Assembly (NCBI GenBank): GCA_963808135.1
Contig: CAWEFA010000027.1
Coordinates: forward strand, 79,107 to 143,106
Origin: CAWEFA01 sp963808135
GTDB lineage: Bacteria; Bacteroidota; Bacteroidia; Bacteroidales; DTGW01
DNA length: 64,000 nt
Reading direction: 5' to 3'
Shown in pieces: positions 38,351 to 48,535 of this stretch. Both the position numbers and the translations under genes were made by a program. The notes under the pieces were generated by a model. It saw only the letters and a program-made list of their open reading frames with translations. It had not been told where the DNA came from and did no database searches. How positions within the stretch are numbered: position 1 is the first letter of the stretch; each line of letters starts with the position of its first letter.

Positions 38351-39670
38351 ATGGAAAATAAAATAAAATATTTATTCTCAGAGGTAATCAGTAATGAAGA
38401 GTTAAAAAATCTAACTTTTTCAACATACTTCCCTATTATTATTAGTAATGGGAAAGTAAAATTAGGACCATCTGACCATTCCATTTGTTATCCTATTGAA
38501 TTTTTATACCCTGAAAAGAAAATAATTAGTGGCAATCTAAATTTTTACAACCAAATACTTTACGACAACCTCAACTTAAATAATTTTCTTAAAAATGAAC
38601 ATATAAAACAAATTGATTTAAATAATTGCCAAAGTAATAAGTGTATAATAATTAATGTAATTGATAACTGTTATGGTCACGCTTTCTTAAAACTTCTCAA
38701 TGTTCAGATTTTCTGGAATAAATACAGTTCAAAATATGATATAATTGTAATTATTCAGGATCAACTATTGCATTACTTACCAAAATTAAAAGGTTTAATT
38801 CCAATACCAATAAAGTTAGGATTTTCTGAAGCTGAAAAAGGATATTTATTAACTACGATTATTGATAAATTAAAAAACAATTATCAGATAGTTGATTATG
38901 GTATTTTAAACACATATGAAAAATATGCATCAAAAAAAGTAATTATAGATTTTTTTGATTTTTTTGGCCAAAACAATCAAAATTCATCTTCAAAAAATAT
39001 TTGTTTTTATTATAGAAAAGACTTTTTTAGGATGTGGGGAGGATACAAACAAAAAAATAATATTATTAGATTTTTTAATCATTTAAAACACTTTTTTAGT
39101 AAAAATATTACTTTCTTCGTTTTAGGAGAAAGGGATACATTTAATTTTCCATCATGGATTAATGATATACGAGTTAATTCTTTTAATAAAGATGTTGATT
39201 TTCAATATAATCATATTCTATTAAATAGTATTATTGCAATAGGTGTTACTGGTTCAAATATGTTACTTCCATCATTATTAGCTGATTCAACGGTTCATTT
39301 AATCCCCGCTTTTAAGATAAAAAACATAAATGAAGATATCATTAGAACAGACACTGATACTATTTCCGGATATTATATTCATCAAAATATTTTGGTACTT
39401 AATAAAAGCTTTTATTATTCGCCTATTGAACTAGCTCAACAAATAGTTCTACAGTATAATGCTAAATTGGAAAAATTATATAAAACAAATATTAGAGAAA
39501 ATTATAGTTCAAGTCAAAATATTTGGATTTGTAAAAATTTCCCTGAGTTTAATTTATCAAATGCTGTAAAATTAAAGTCCATAATAAATAATAAAACTTA
39601 TTCATTTCTTTATTATAAACTTAAACTTACTAAAATTTTAAAATTATTTAAATGTATTAAGGTGTTTTAA
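38351..39670 (+). CDS. Hypothetical protein, possible GT61/GT-B-like glycosyltransferase
   Basis: This 439-residue soluble protein has no motif I can assign firmly. Suggestive phrases are ICFYYRKDFFRMWGG, ITFFVLGERDTFNFPSW and IIAIGVTGSNMLLPSLLADS, the last like the acceptor/nucleotide side of GT-B folds where a conserved GxxGS/N sits. It is markedly AT-rich with many Asn and Lys codons, more so than its neighbours, which may signal separate acquisition. The 146 bases downstream hold no gene. Role in the locus unknown; a glycosyltransferase is a guess. Confidence 0.5.
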   Translation: MENKIKYLFSEVISNEELKNLTFSTYFPIIISNGKVKLGPSDHSICYPIEFLYPEKKIISGNLNFYNQILYDNLNLNNFLKNEHIKQIDLNNCQSNKCIIINVIDNCYGHAFLKLLNVQIFWNKYSSKYDIIVIIQDQLLHYLPKLKGLIPIPIKLGFSEAEKGYLLTTIIDKLKNNYQIVDYGILNTYEKYASKKVIIDFFDFFGQNNQNSSSKNICFYYRKDFFRMWGGYKQKNNIIRFFNHLKHFFSKNITFFVLGERDTFNFPSWINDIRVNSFNKDVDFQYNHILLNSIIAIGVTGSNMLLPSLLADSTVHLIPAFKIKNINEDIIRTDTDTISGYYIHQNILVLNKSFYYSPIELAQQIVLQYNAKLEKLYKTNIRENYSSSQNIWICKNFPEFNLSNAVKLKSIINNKTYSFLYYKLKLTKILKLFKCIKVF

Positions 39671-39828
39671 AACAATTTCTAAATAAAGGATATTAAAACC
39701 TCTGGACAAAGTCTTGTGCCAAAACAGATATTCGCTTTACAAACAAAGTTTATTATCCCGAGGTAGGGTCTCGAAGAATTCTTTTAATTAAAATCTAAAT
39801 TCCAATTAGTTTAATTTTGTTAATTAAT

Positions 39829-40890
39829 ATGAAGTTAAAATTTGCCCTTATTGGCTGTGGACGCATTTCTGTAAAACATTCTGAATTGTTAGGAAGTGGT
39901 AAAATAAAAGATTCCCAACTGGTTGCCGTTTGCGATATAGTTGAAGATAAAGCAAAAAAGGTAGCTCAGAAATATAATGTCCCATATTATACTGATATGG
40001 ACACAATGTTGCAAAATGAGGATATTGATGTTGTTTCAGTTTTAACAGAAAGCGGCAATCATGCCAAAAATGTTATAAACATTGCAAAATATGGGAAACA
40101 TATTGTCGTTGAAAAACCAATGGCCCTTACTTTGGATGATGCAGATGCAATGATTCATGCTTGTTCAGAGAACAATTGCAAACTTTTTATTGTTAAGCAA
40201 AACCGATTTAATTATCCCGTAGTAGAATTGCGTAGAGCAATAGAAAGCAGACGTTTTGGGAAACTAGTGATGGGTACCATTCGAGTGCGCTGGTGTCGAA
40301 CACAAGAATACTATAATCAGGATAAGTGGAGAGGAACATGGGCTTACGATGGCGGTGTGTTGTCAAATCAAGCCAGTCATCATATCGATTTATTGCAATG
40401 GATGATGGGTGATGTGGAAAGTGTTTATGCAAAAAGTATTACAGCATTGGTTGATATTGAAGCTGAAGATACAGCTGTTGCAGTTTTAAAATTTAAAAAC
40501 GGGGCATTAGGAATAGTTGAAGCAACCACTGCGACCAGACCAATAGATATTGAAGGTTCACTTTCAATACTTGGAGAAAAAGGTATGGTCGAAATTGGCG
40601 GATTTGCTGTAAACGAAATCAAACATTGGAATTTTAAAGAAAAGTTAGCAATTGATGATAATATACATGATTTCTCCACAAACCCGCCAAACGTTTACGG
40701 GTTTGGCCATCAAGCCTATTATGAAGATGTTGTTGATTCTATTATACAAAATAAAAAAAGTCTTATAGATGGTTTTGAAGGAAGAAAAAGCTTAGAGTTA
40801 ATTTTAGCCCTTTATGAGTCAATAGAAACTGAGAAAGAAGTATTTCTGCGGTTTAGTCCTCAAAAATGCAGATTAGGTTTTAAAAACTAG
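39829..40890 (+). CDS. wlbA: Gfo/Idh/MocA dehydrogenase, WbpB/WlbA-like
   Basis: This 353-residue NAD enzyme has ALIGCGRISVKHSELL, VVEKPMALTLDDAD and the WlbA-type active-site stretch WAYDGGVLSNQASHHIDLLQ. WlbA/WbpB oxidises C3 of UDP-GlcNAc-uronate, the first step toward 2,3-diacetamido uronic acids. An upstream TTG at 39,817 is in frame, but the ATG at 39,829 places the Rossmann motif normally. The acetyltransferase and aminotransferase needed for the following steps come directly after. The UDP-GlcNAc 6-dehydrogenase and 2-epimerase that would complete the pathway are not in the window. Confidence 0.88.
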   Translation: MKLKFALIGCGRISVKHSELLGSGKIKDSQLVAVCDIVEDKAKKVAQKYNVPYYTDMDTMLQNEDIDVVSVLTESGNHAKNVINIAKYGKHIVVEKPMALTLDDADAMIHACSENNCKLFIVKQNRFNYPVVELRRAIESRRFGKLVMGTIRVRWCRTQEYYNQDKWRGTWAYDGGVLSNQASHHIDLLQWMMGDVESVYAKSITALVDIEAEDTAVAVLKFKNGALGIVEATTATRPIDIEGSLSILGEKGMVEIGGFAVNEIKHWNFKEKLAIDDNIHDFSTNPPNVYGFGHQAYYEDVVDSIIQNKKSLIDGFEGRKSLELILALYESIETEKEVFLRFSPQKCRLGFKN

Positions 40891-40895
40891 AACAA

Positions 40896-41375
40896 ATGAA
40901 TAATTCCCCAACAATTAAACCTTTCAAAATTATCAACGTTAATTTTGGTAATAATATTAAGATAATTGAACCGGTAAATATATACGATTGTAATATTGGA
41001 GACAATTGTTTTATTGGGCCATTTGTAGAGATTCAAAAAAATGTAACTGTAGGTAAAAATTGCAAAATACAATCACATTCATTTATTTGCGAATTAGTAA
41101 CCATTGGAAATGATTGTTTTATTGGACATGGTGTAATGTTTATAAATGATTTATTTCAAGAAGGTGGTCCTGCAGGTGGTGATATAACCAAATGGAGAGA
41201 AACACATATTGGTAACAAAGTATCAATAGGTTCAAATGCAACAATCTTACCCATTATTATTTGCGATGATGTAGTAATTGGTGCTGGTTCGGTAGTAACA
41301 AAAAATATTTCAGAGTCTGGTATCTATGCGGGAAATCCTGCAAAACTGATTCGCAAACTACCTCAATCAAAATAA
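40896..41375 (+). CDS. wlbB: Hexapeptide-repeat N-acetyltransferase, WbpD/WlbB-like
   Basis: This 159-residue left-handed beta-helix enzyme has FIGPFVEIQKNVTVGKNCKI, SHSFICELVTIGNDCFIGHG, VSIGSNATILPII and GAGSVVTKNISESGIYAGNP. It is clearly paralogous to the protein at 17,351 (shared FVEIQK-VT-GKNCKI-SH-FIC). It probably acetylates the 3-amino group made by the next enzyme. It starts 5 bases after the dehydrogenase. Confidence 0.9.
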   Translation: MNNSPTIKPFKIINVNFGNNIKIIEPVNIYDCNIGDNCFIGPFVEIQKNVTVGKNCKIQSHSFICELVTIGNDCFIGHGVMFINDLFQEGGPAGGDITKWRETHIGNKVSIGSNATILPIIICDDVVIGAGSVVTKNISESGIYAGNPAKLIRKLPQSK

Positions 41376-41385
41376 TAAAATAATT

Positions 41386-42504
41386 ATGAAAATCCCATTT
41401 GTTGATTTAACCGCCCAATATTTATCAATTAAAGATGAAATTGATACTGCCATTCAAAACGTTATTAATGATTGTGCATTTATTGGTACTATTAACAATA
41501 AGTACATTAAAAAATTTGAAGAAGAATTTGCCGGATTTTTAGGAACAAATCATTGCATTGCTTGCGCAAATGGTACAGATTCACTTGAAATAATTATCAA
41601 AGCCTTAGGAATAGGACCAGGCGATGAAGTTATTGTCCCATCTTTATCATGGATTGCCACTTCAGAAGCTGTTAGCAATATTGGAGCAAAACCTGTCTTT
41701 GTGGATATTGAACCAAACTTTTTTTGTATCGATGAATCAAAAATTGAAGAGAAAGTTAATGCGAGAACCAAAGCAATAATTCCTGTTCATTTATACGGCC
41801 ATCCTGCCAATATGCCTGCATTAATTGATATAGCTCAAAAGTATAACCTCTTCGTGATCGAAGACTGTGCTCAAGCACATGGTGCAGAAATTAATGGTCA
41901 AAAAGTTGGAACTTTTGGTATTGCTGCAGGATTTAGCTTTTTCCCAGGAAAAAATCTTGGGGCATTTGGAGATGCTGGGGGTATTGTTACAAATAACGAA
42001 GAGCTTGCTAAACAGTGTCGAATGATCTCGCAACATGGTCAGCTTGAAAAAAAACATTTTCATTATATCGAAGGCCGCAATAGCAGAATGGATGGCATAA
42101 ATGCAGCCGTATTATCGGTAAAGTTAAAATATCTTGACGAATGGAATGAAAAAAGAAAAAAAGCTGTGAAAATTTATTTTGAAAATATAGATCATTCAAA
42201 AGTACATTGCCCTAAAATAAAAGAAAATTATAATCATGTTTTTCATTTATTTGTAATTAGATCTGACGAAAGAGATACTATACTTAAAAAGCTTGAAGAA
42301 CAAAAAATAAGTGCAGCAGTGCAATATCCTACGCCGTTACCCTTCTTGCTGGCTTATAATAAATTATCTATTTTTTTTATGAATCAATTTCCTGTTGCTT
42401 CACAAATTACAAAACAGATATTATCATTACCAATTTACCCCGAAATTTCAAAAGAACAGATTGTGTACATTAGCAATATCGTTAATTCATATAGTATTCT
42501 TTGA
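41386..42504 (+). CDS. wlbC: DegT/DnrJ/EryC1 aminotransferase, WbpE/WlbC-like
   Basis: This 372-residue PLP enzyme has CANGTDSLEIIIKALGIGPG, EDCAQAHGAEING and the active-site lysine in FSFFPGKNLGAFGDAGG (Lys189). WbpE/WlbC aminates the 3-keto group of UDP-linked uronates with glutamate. It completes the second dehydrogenase-acetyltransferase-aminotransferase trio of the locus. Its stop overlaps the next start. Confidence 0.92.
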   Translation: MKIPFVDLTAQYLSIKDEIDTAIQNVINDCAFIGTINNKYIKKFEEEFAGFLGTNHCIACANGTDSLEIIIKALGIGPGDEVIVPSLSWIATSEAVSNIGAKPVFVDIEPNFFCIDESKIEEKVNARTKAIIPVHLYGHPANMPALIDIAQKYNLFVIEDCAQAHGAEINGQKVGTFGIAAGFSFFPGKNLGAFGDAGGIVTNNEELAKQCRMISQHGQLEKKHFHYIEGRNSRMDGINAAVLSVKLKYLDEWNEKRKKAVKIYFENIDHSKVHCPKIKENYNHVFHLFVIRSDERDTILKKLEEQKISAAVQYPTPLPFLLAYNKLSIFFMNQFPVASQITKQILSLPIYPEISKEQIVYISNIVNSYSIL

Positions 42505-43757
42505 TAAATTTAAAACATATTATTTTATCTTGTTATAATTTTCCACCAAATCCCGGTATAGGTGGTAGAAGATGGGCAAAATTTGCTAAGCATTTAGCCA
42601 AAAAAGGATATGTGATACATGTAATAAGAGCCAAAAAAAAAACAGAGAATGAATCTGATTGGACATCAGATGTTCAATCAGAGAATATTATTCATTATCC
42701 GATAAAAACAAATTACCCGGCATTATTAGGAAGGGCTCCAAAGAGTATTTTTGAAAATTTTTTATATCGCCTTCAGGTTTTCTCCATGTATCTTTTTACA
42801 AGGGGAACTATTTACGATAGCGCCGCATGCATGCAACATTCATATATTAGAGTAATATTAGGGATAATTAATAAATACAATGTAAAAAATATAATAGTTA
42901 CGGGCGCTCCATTTCGTTTGTTCTATTATACTGCTCTATTAAAAAAAAATCATCCGGAATTAAATATTATATGCGATTACCGCGATCCATGGTTGAATGC
43001 TGTAAATTATGGGTTTCAAAATTTAAGTAAAAACAGGCGAAATTTTGAACATAAAATGCAAAGTATTGTATTTGAATATTGCGATATAATTACTGCGCCA
43101 AACAAATTTTTGCTTTCAGAGATAAAATCATTTGCAACCAATCAGCAGCAAAAACGATTAAAATTTGTAGAAATAACTCATGCCTATGATGATGATATTA
43201 AGCAGAAGGTTGTAAAAAGTAAGGAGAATAAAAATAAAATTATTTTAACTTATGGAGGAACGCTATATATAGGAACGGATACTTTACTTGAAACCCTGAA
43301 ATCTTTTCTCGATTTATGTAAAGAAAAGAATTCCGAATTATATAAAAGATTAGAAATAAGATTTTATACAAATGAAATTCATTTTGAATTGCTTTTTAAT
43401 AAACATAAAGATGTTGTATGTTTTTACAAACCTGTAACTAATATATTGGAGATTATTCAGATTTCAGATTTTGTACTGATTCTATTAGGGCAACATAATA
43501 AAGATTATTTAACTACTAAATTTTTTGAATTGTTACCTTATAGAAAACCTCTTATATACATTGGAGAGAGAGGTTATGCTGCAGATTTTATAGAAAAAAA
43601 CAAGTTAGGCTTTATATTGCCATCTCATTTCGAAAATGAATTATTAAATATTTTAAAGGAATTTCCACTCATATTAAAAGAATATAACGATTCATTCGAT
43701 TATTCAAGTTTTTCTTATCAGAAAATGACAAAAAAACTGGAAAGCTATTTTATTTAA
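42501..43757 (+). CDS. GT4-like glycosyltransferase
   Basis: This 418-residue GT-B protein has an N-terminal domain with ILSCYNFPPNPGIGGRRWAKFAKHLAKKGY and ICDYRDPWLNAVNYGF. The C-terminal domain has KIILTYGGTLYIGTDTLLE and a PYRKPLIYIGERGYAADF acceptor loop. The NPGIGGRRWAKFA pattern is common among Bacteroidetes GT4 enzymes of surface-polysaccharide loci. Translation appears to start at TTG 42,501, overlapping the upstream stop. Donor and acceptor are unknown. Confidence 0.8.
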   Translation: MINLKHIILSCYNFPPNPGIGGRRWAKFAKHLAKKGYVIHVIRAKKKTENESDWTSDVQSENIIHYPIKTNYPALLGRAPKSIFENFLYRLQVFSMYLFTRGTIYDSAACMQHSYIRVILGIINKYNVKNIIVTGAPFRLFYYTALLKKNHPELNIICDYRDPWLNAVNYGFQNLSKNRRNFEHKMQSIVFEYCDIITAPNKFLLSEIKSFATNQQQKRLKFVEITHAYDDDIKQKVVKSKENKNKIILTYGGTLYIGTDTLLETLKSFLDLCKEKNSELYKRLEIRFYTNEIHFELLFNKHKDVVCFYKPVTNILEIIQISDFVLILLGQHNKDYLTTKFFELLPYRKPLIYIGERGYAADFIEKNKLGFILPSHFENELLNILKEFPLILKEYNDSFDYSSFSYQKMTKKLESYFI

Positions 43758-43903
43758 ATTTTGGGATTTTTTGTTTATATAAAAGAGCCATAAATAACTG
43801 CTTTTATTAATTTTTGTGTTCTTAATGTGAATTTTTTCTTGTAAAGTCCACAAAGAATAAAAAATCGCAAAGAACATTTAGAATAAATAATTAGGAATTT
43901 TTA

Positions 43904-45081
43904 ATGAAAATATTATATTACTCGCCTCACCCGTTTTTAAATCTTTCATCACCTTCCGGCTATGGAACCCATATACGCGAAATGATTAATGCATTTCGTG
44001 AAACAGGCCATGTTGTTGAATCGCTTATAATGGGTGGAGAAGTAATCGTAAATAATGATTTGTCCATTAAAATTAAAAAGAACCCAATAAAAAAATTCAT
44101 CCCGTCTATATTGTGGGAAACCATTAAAGATTTAAGATTAATATTTCACGACAGGAAAGCCCAACGTTTGCTATGCCAAAAAGTAATTGACTATAAACCG
44201 GATGTTATATATGAAAGAGGATATTATATGACGATCTCCGGAATAAGAATTGCTAAAAAATTTAATTTATGTCATATCCTTGAAATGAATGCACCATTTC
44301 CTGAAGAAAGAAAAAGCATGGAAGGTTTGTCATTGCTTGGTTTTTTAGCAAAAAGAAGAGAACATATTCAAATTAAAGAAACATCCCATTTAGTGGTAGT
44401 TTCATCAGCTTTGAAATCATATTTCAAAAAAAAATTTGGGGATTACTTAACAAACATCATGATAATGCCGAACGCAATTAACCCTAAACAATAAATGTAA
44501 ATAAAGATGAGGTTAAAAGTATCAGAAAGCAGATTTCTATAAATGAAAATGAAACGATTATTGGCTTTGTTGGTTCAATATTTCCTTATCACGGCGTTGA
44601 TATATTATTAGATAGTTTTTGCAAACTACAGAAAACGAATCAAAATCTAAGGCTTTTAATTGTCGGCGATGGTGAATCACTGCCTAAGCTAAAGGAACAA
44701 GCTGTAAAATCAGGCATCAATACAAAAGTTATTTTTACCGGGAATATTCAACATTCGCAGGTATGGAATTATATTTCTTTAATGGACATTTGTGTTATGG
44801 CCCGTTCTAATTGGTACGGCTCGCCAATAAAAATATTCGAATACGGGGCATTGGGAAAGGCTATTATTGCGCCGGATAATATACCTGTGAATGATGTAAT
44901 GATCCATAACGAGGACGGCTTGCTTATAAGTAACGATTTATTTAAGCTTAGCTATGCCCTGTTAACGCTGTTGAATGATAAAGAAAAAAGAGAAATTTTA
45001 GGTAAAACTTTTCAAAAAAAAGTGCTAAATGAGCATACCTGGATAAATAATGCCAGGGTAATTCTAAATTCAGTTAAATGA
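43904..45081 (+). CDS. GT4 glycosyltransferase (frameshifted)
   Basis: The first frame (196 codons) covers the N-terminal domain: YSPHPFLNLSSPSGYGTHIREM, DVIYERGYYMTISGIRIA and VVSSALKSYF, ending NAINPKQ at 44,494. The next frame is open from about 44,487 to 45,081 and continues with INVNKDEVKSIRKQ, IIGFVGSIFPYHGVDILLDS, LLIVGDGESLPKLKEQ and the GT4 signature GSPIKIFEYGALGKAIIAPD. One base change in the AAA near 44,484 restores a protein of about 392 residues. It probably adds one sugar of the repeat unit. Confidence 0.88.
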
Positions 45082-46199
45082 CAATAGCCTTATTAACAGA
45101 TGGAATATTCCCATATATTTTGGGAGGTATGCAAAAGCATGCCTATTACCTCGCTAAATATTTTGCAAAGTCGAAAATTTCAGTTGATATTTATCATCCA
45201 AAAATTCATTCATCAATAGAACTGAACAAAGTTTTTTCAGCAGAGGAATTGAATTACATAAAAATTACAGAAATCTCATTTCCAAAGTTCCGATATTTTC
45301 CCGGTCATTACATCCTGGAAAATTATATTTATTCGGGAAATATTTACAAAGCAATTAAACATAAAAATTATGATTTTATTTATGCAAAAGGATTAACAGC
45401 ATGGTATATTTTAAATCATAAAAAGAGTTTGCATACACCTGTCGGTATTCAGTTACATGGATTAGAAATGTTTCAGGATAAGAAAAATTTAAATGTTTCA
45501 AATATCCTTTTGCGTTGGGCGGCATTTCAAAATATTGTAAAAAGCGATTGTATATTTTCTTATGGTGGCAAAATATTACAGCTTTACGGGGAAATGAAAA
45601 TACCTCAGGATAAAATTATAATTCAACATGGCGGCGTTGAACCCGATTGGATAATTGAGCCAAAAGATGTTAAATCAAATGCTGAACGGACTTTTATTTT
45701 TATCGGAAGATTTGAAAGAAGAAAAGGCCTGATTGAGTTAAACGAGGCCATCAATCAAATAATTAATGATTATAATTTCAGGTTTTATTTTCTTGGGAAT
45801 ATTCCTTTTAAGTACCAAATTAAATCTCTAAAATGTATTTATTTAGGCACAACCAATAGTATTGACGCTTACCGAAAATTTATAGATATGGCCGATATTA
45901 TTGTTGTGCCGAGTTTATCCGAGGGCCTGCCTACGGTTATCCTCGAATGCATGGCAAGAGGCCTGGCACCTGTTGCCACTGATGTTGGCGCTGTTAGCGA
46001 GATTGTAAATAATAATAGTGGCTGGCTAATTAATCCAAAAGACATAAACGCACTGAAGAATTCATTAATTGAAGCTATTACATTGCCTGAAAAAGAATTT
46101 ACAGAAAAAAAAATCGAATCAATAAAAGCAATTAAATCAAAATTTCTTTGGCCTATACTCATTTCAGATTTGAATAAAGCAATTCAGAAAATAATATGA
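45078..46199 (+). CDS. GT4 glycosyltransferase
   Basis: This 373-residue GT-B enzyme has LTDGIFPYILGGMQKHAYYLAKYF, IQLHGLEMFQ, FIFIGRFERRKGLIELNEAI and the GT4 retaining motif VVPSLSEGLPTVILECMARG followed by APVATDVGAVSEI. The EGxPxxxxEA-type glutamates bind the nucleotide sugar. It overlaps the upstream GT4 gene and the downstream epimerase-like gene by 4 bases each, so the three are co-translated. Confidence 0.93.
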   Translation: MTIALLTDGIFPYILGGMQKHAYYLAKYFAKSKISVDIYHPKIHSSIELNKVFSAEELNYIKITEISFPKFRYFPGHYILENYIYSGNIYKAIKHKNYDFIYAKGLTAWYILNHKKSLHTPVGIQLHGLEMFQDKKNLNVSNILLRWAAFQNIVKSDCIFSYGGKILQLYGEMKIPQDKIIIQHGGVEPDWIIEPKDVKSNAERTFIFIGRFERRKGLIELNEAINQIINDYNFRFYFLGNIPFKYQIKSLKCIYLGTTNSIDAYRKFIDMADIIVVPSLSEGLPTVILECMARGLAPVATDVGAVSEIVNNNSGWLINPKDINALKNSLIEAITLPEKEFTEKKIESIKAIKSKFLWPILISDLNKAIQKII

Positions 46200-46880
46200 T
46201 AGTTGGAAACGGACTAATTGCCCAAACACTTCATGATCTTGATGACGATGAAAACACTATAATTTTTGCTTCGGGTGTTTCGAATTCATCAGAAAGTGAT
46301 GAGGAAGCTTTTAACCGTGAAGTTAATCTTCTTTTGTCATTTATTTCCGGGAGAAAAAAAATCGTATATTTCAGCACATGCAGCATTTTCGATGATTGTT
46401 TGAAAAATTCTCTTTATATACAACACAAAATTAATATTGAAAACTTAATTCAAAAAAACTTTAATAATTACCTTATTTTAAGATTGCCTACGTTAGTAAG
46501 CAATTCAAACAATCCGAATACTTTTTTCAATTATTTTAGGGATAAAATAAAAAATAATCTCCCTTTATATGTGCAAAAAAATGCTTACAGATATTCTGTT
46601 AGATGCTGAAGATTTAAAATTTATAGTTCCGGGTTTGCTAAAAAAATATCATAGTGAAAATAAAATATTGAACATAGCCTATTCTAATGCAATTGCAGTA
46701 AGTGAGATTGTAAAAATCATGGAAACTAAATTAAACATAAAAGCAAATGTCAATTTTCTTGAAATTGGGAATTTCTTTACTTTTGATAATAGCGAATTTT
46801 TAATGTTTTTGAAGAATGAAAATATCTGTTATGATACAAACTATGTGGAAAAAGTAATAAATAAATATATTGTTAGCTGA
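46196..46880 (+). CDS. Short NAD-dependent epimerase/RmlD-like protein (frameshifted)
   Basis: The first frame begins MIVGNGLIAQTLHDL, a compact nucleotide-binding motif, and continues with IVYFSTCSIFDDCLKNSLYI and a YxxxK-like YIQHKINIENLI. It stops at 46,609. The next frame continues (LLDAEDLKFIVPGLLKKY) to 46,880. Removing one T near 46,595 gives about 228 residues. It is shorter than normal epimerases and resembles the reduced SDR-like proteins in Bacteroidetes O-antigen loci. Reaction unknown. Confidence 0.7.
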
Positions 46881-46935
46881 TTTAATAAGAAGTTTGAATT
46901 AAATTTTCACATGATTATAAATCAATAAAGTTTAT

Positions 46936-48470
46936 ATGATTAAGCAAATATTAGGGAAGAAACGATTGTTTGAAATTGAAAATAAGTTTTTGTGGCTATC
47001 TGTCGCAATTGCTTTCAGGCTTATTATATGCCTGTTCTTTGTTTATCAAAGCAATATTTATTTGAAAGACAGGCTTAATAGTGGTTTTGTAATAATTTCC
47101 AATGATTATGGCCAACTTCTCAGGCCTGTGGACAATTTTTTTAAAACCGGGGTTTATGAAGTTAGGGAAGGTTCCGGGTTGCCTTATGCCGGGCGTTTAC
47201 ACTTGGTTATAGCTTTCCATATATGTTATTAAGGTTTGTTTTTAGTAAAAATATAGGCTTGTCTTTATTAATAATCTGGCAGTTTTTATTTTCAGCTCTT
47301 TCCGTATATTACCTGGCAAAATGTATTTATTTGTTAACGAATAAAAAATCACTGTTTTTAATTGGTTTCTTTTCATATTTATTCTTTTCATATATCATTC
47401 AAGGGGATTTATGGACTTTACCCGAAAGTTTTTCTGTTTCGGCTTATATTTTTCATTTGTATTTTTTTATTCGATTCTGGAAAGAAAATAAAAACAAAAA
47501 TTTAATTATTTCAGGAGGATTTTTAACCTGGGCTATCTTCCTCAGGGGATTTTTGCTTACTTATCTGATCTCTTCAACAATTATACTTCTTTGGCTTTTA
47601 TATAAAATGGGATTGAAATTAAAACTGGCAGCAATAAAATTAATGTTATTCTTTTTGCCATTTATAATAGCAGAGTCTATTTGGATAACTAGGAATTATA
47701 TGTTGCTACACCAGTTTATCCCTTTGCAAACAATATTTGTTCCAGGCCAAAAAATTGATGCAAATGTCGATTATAAAGGCAGATATAAAAATTCAGTCCT
47801 TGCATTAAGAAAACTGGTTGTGTCGTGGGGTGGTAACGCCGTTGACTACTATCCAGACTCTGAGACGGGATGGTTTTTATCAGAAGTAAGAAAGCAGGGA
47901 GGCAATACTTTCCCTTTTCCAAATAAAATCTTTTTTACAGGGTTTACTAAAGATTCAGTTTACGAACTAAAACATTTAATTACTATATCATTTAAAGATA
48001 CGTTTCCGGTAAAAGAACACTTAAGAATTGAAAATTTGATCATCAATAAATCAATGAGCTATATTTCAAAGATCAGGCAACAAAAGCCATTTATTTATTA
48101 TTTTGAGAGCAGGGTTAAAAGAATAAAAAACTTTTTATTACAAAGCGTTGTTTCAAACTGGCCTGGGCCCCCCTTTAGGAATTCATCTTTGCTTTATAAA
48201 TTTTATAAACTATGCACATTATTTTTTTATTATTTAATTCTGAGTTTAAGCTTCTTTGCTTTAATTTATCAATTGCTTTTTAACAGACGTTTGGAAATAG
48301 GTTGGTATTTGTCTCTTAATTTTTTTATATTGCTAGTTACTTTCTCATATTTAATTGAGTCAGCAGAAAATAAATACTTTTTAACGGGTTTCATTAATGC
48401 ATTCATTTTATCTTATATAATGTTCCCTTTAATAATGAACCGATTCAGAAAAGATAATAAAAACTATTAA
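46936..48470 (+). CDS. Multi-pass membrane glycosyltransferase, GT39/ArnT-like (frameshifted)
   Basis: The first 98 codons contain a membrane span and the periplasmic loop GLPYAGRL. The second frame (47,223-48,470) continues with MLLRFVFSKNIGLSLLIIWQ and eight or so hydrophobic helices. Reading across the break near 47,200 gives YAGRL-GYSFPYMLLRF, similar to the RxPGY motif of GT-C enzymes, so a single-base error is likely. Full length is about 511 residues. It would use polyprenyl-linked sugars in the periplasm, or simply be a membrane glycan enzyme of unknown specificity. Confidence 0.72.
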
Positions 48471-48535
48471 ATACACTATTTGCAAGGCGATTGTAATCTT
48501 ATTTAATTAATGTTTTATTAAGCCAACTATATAGG

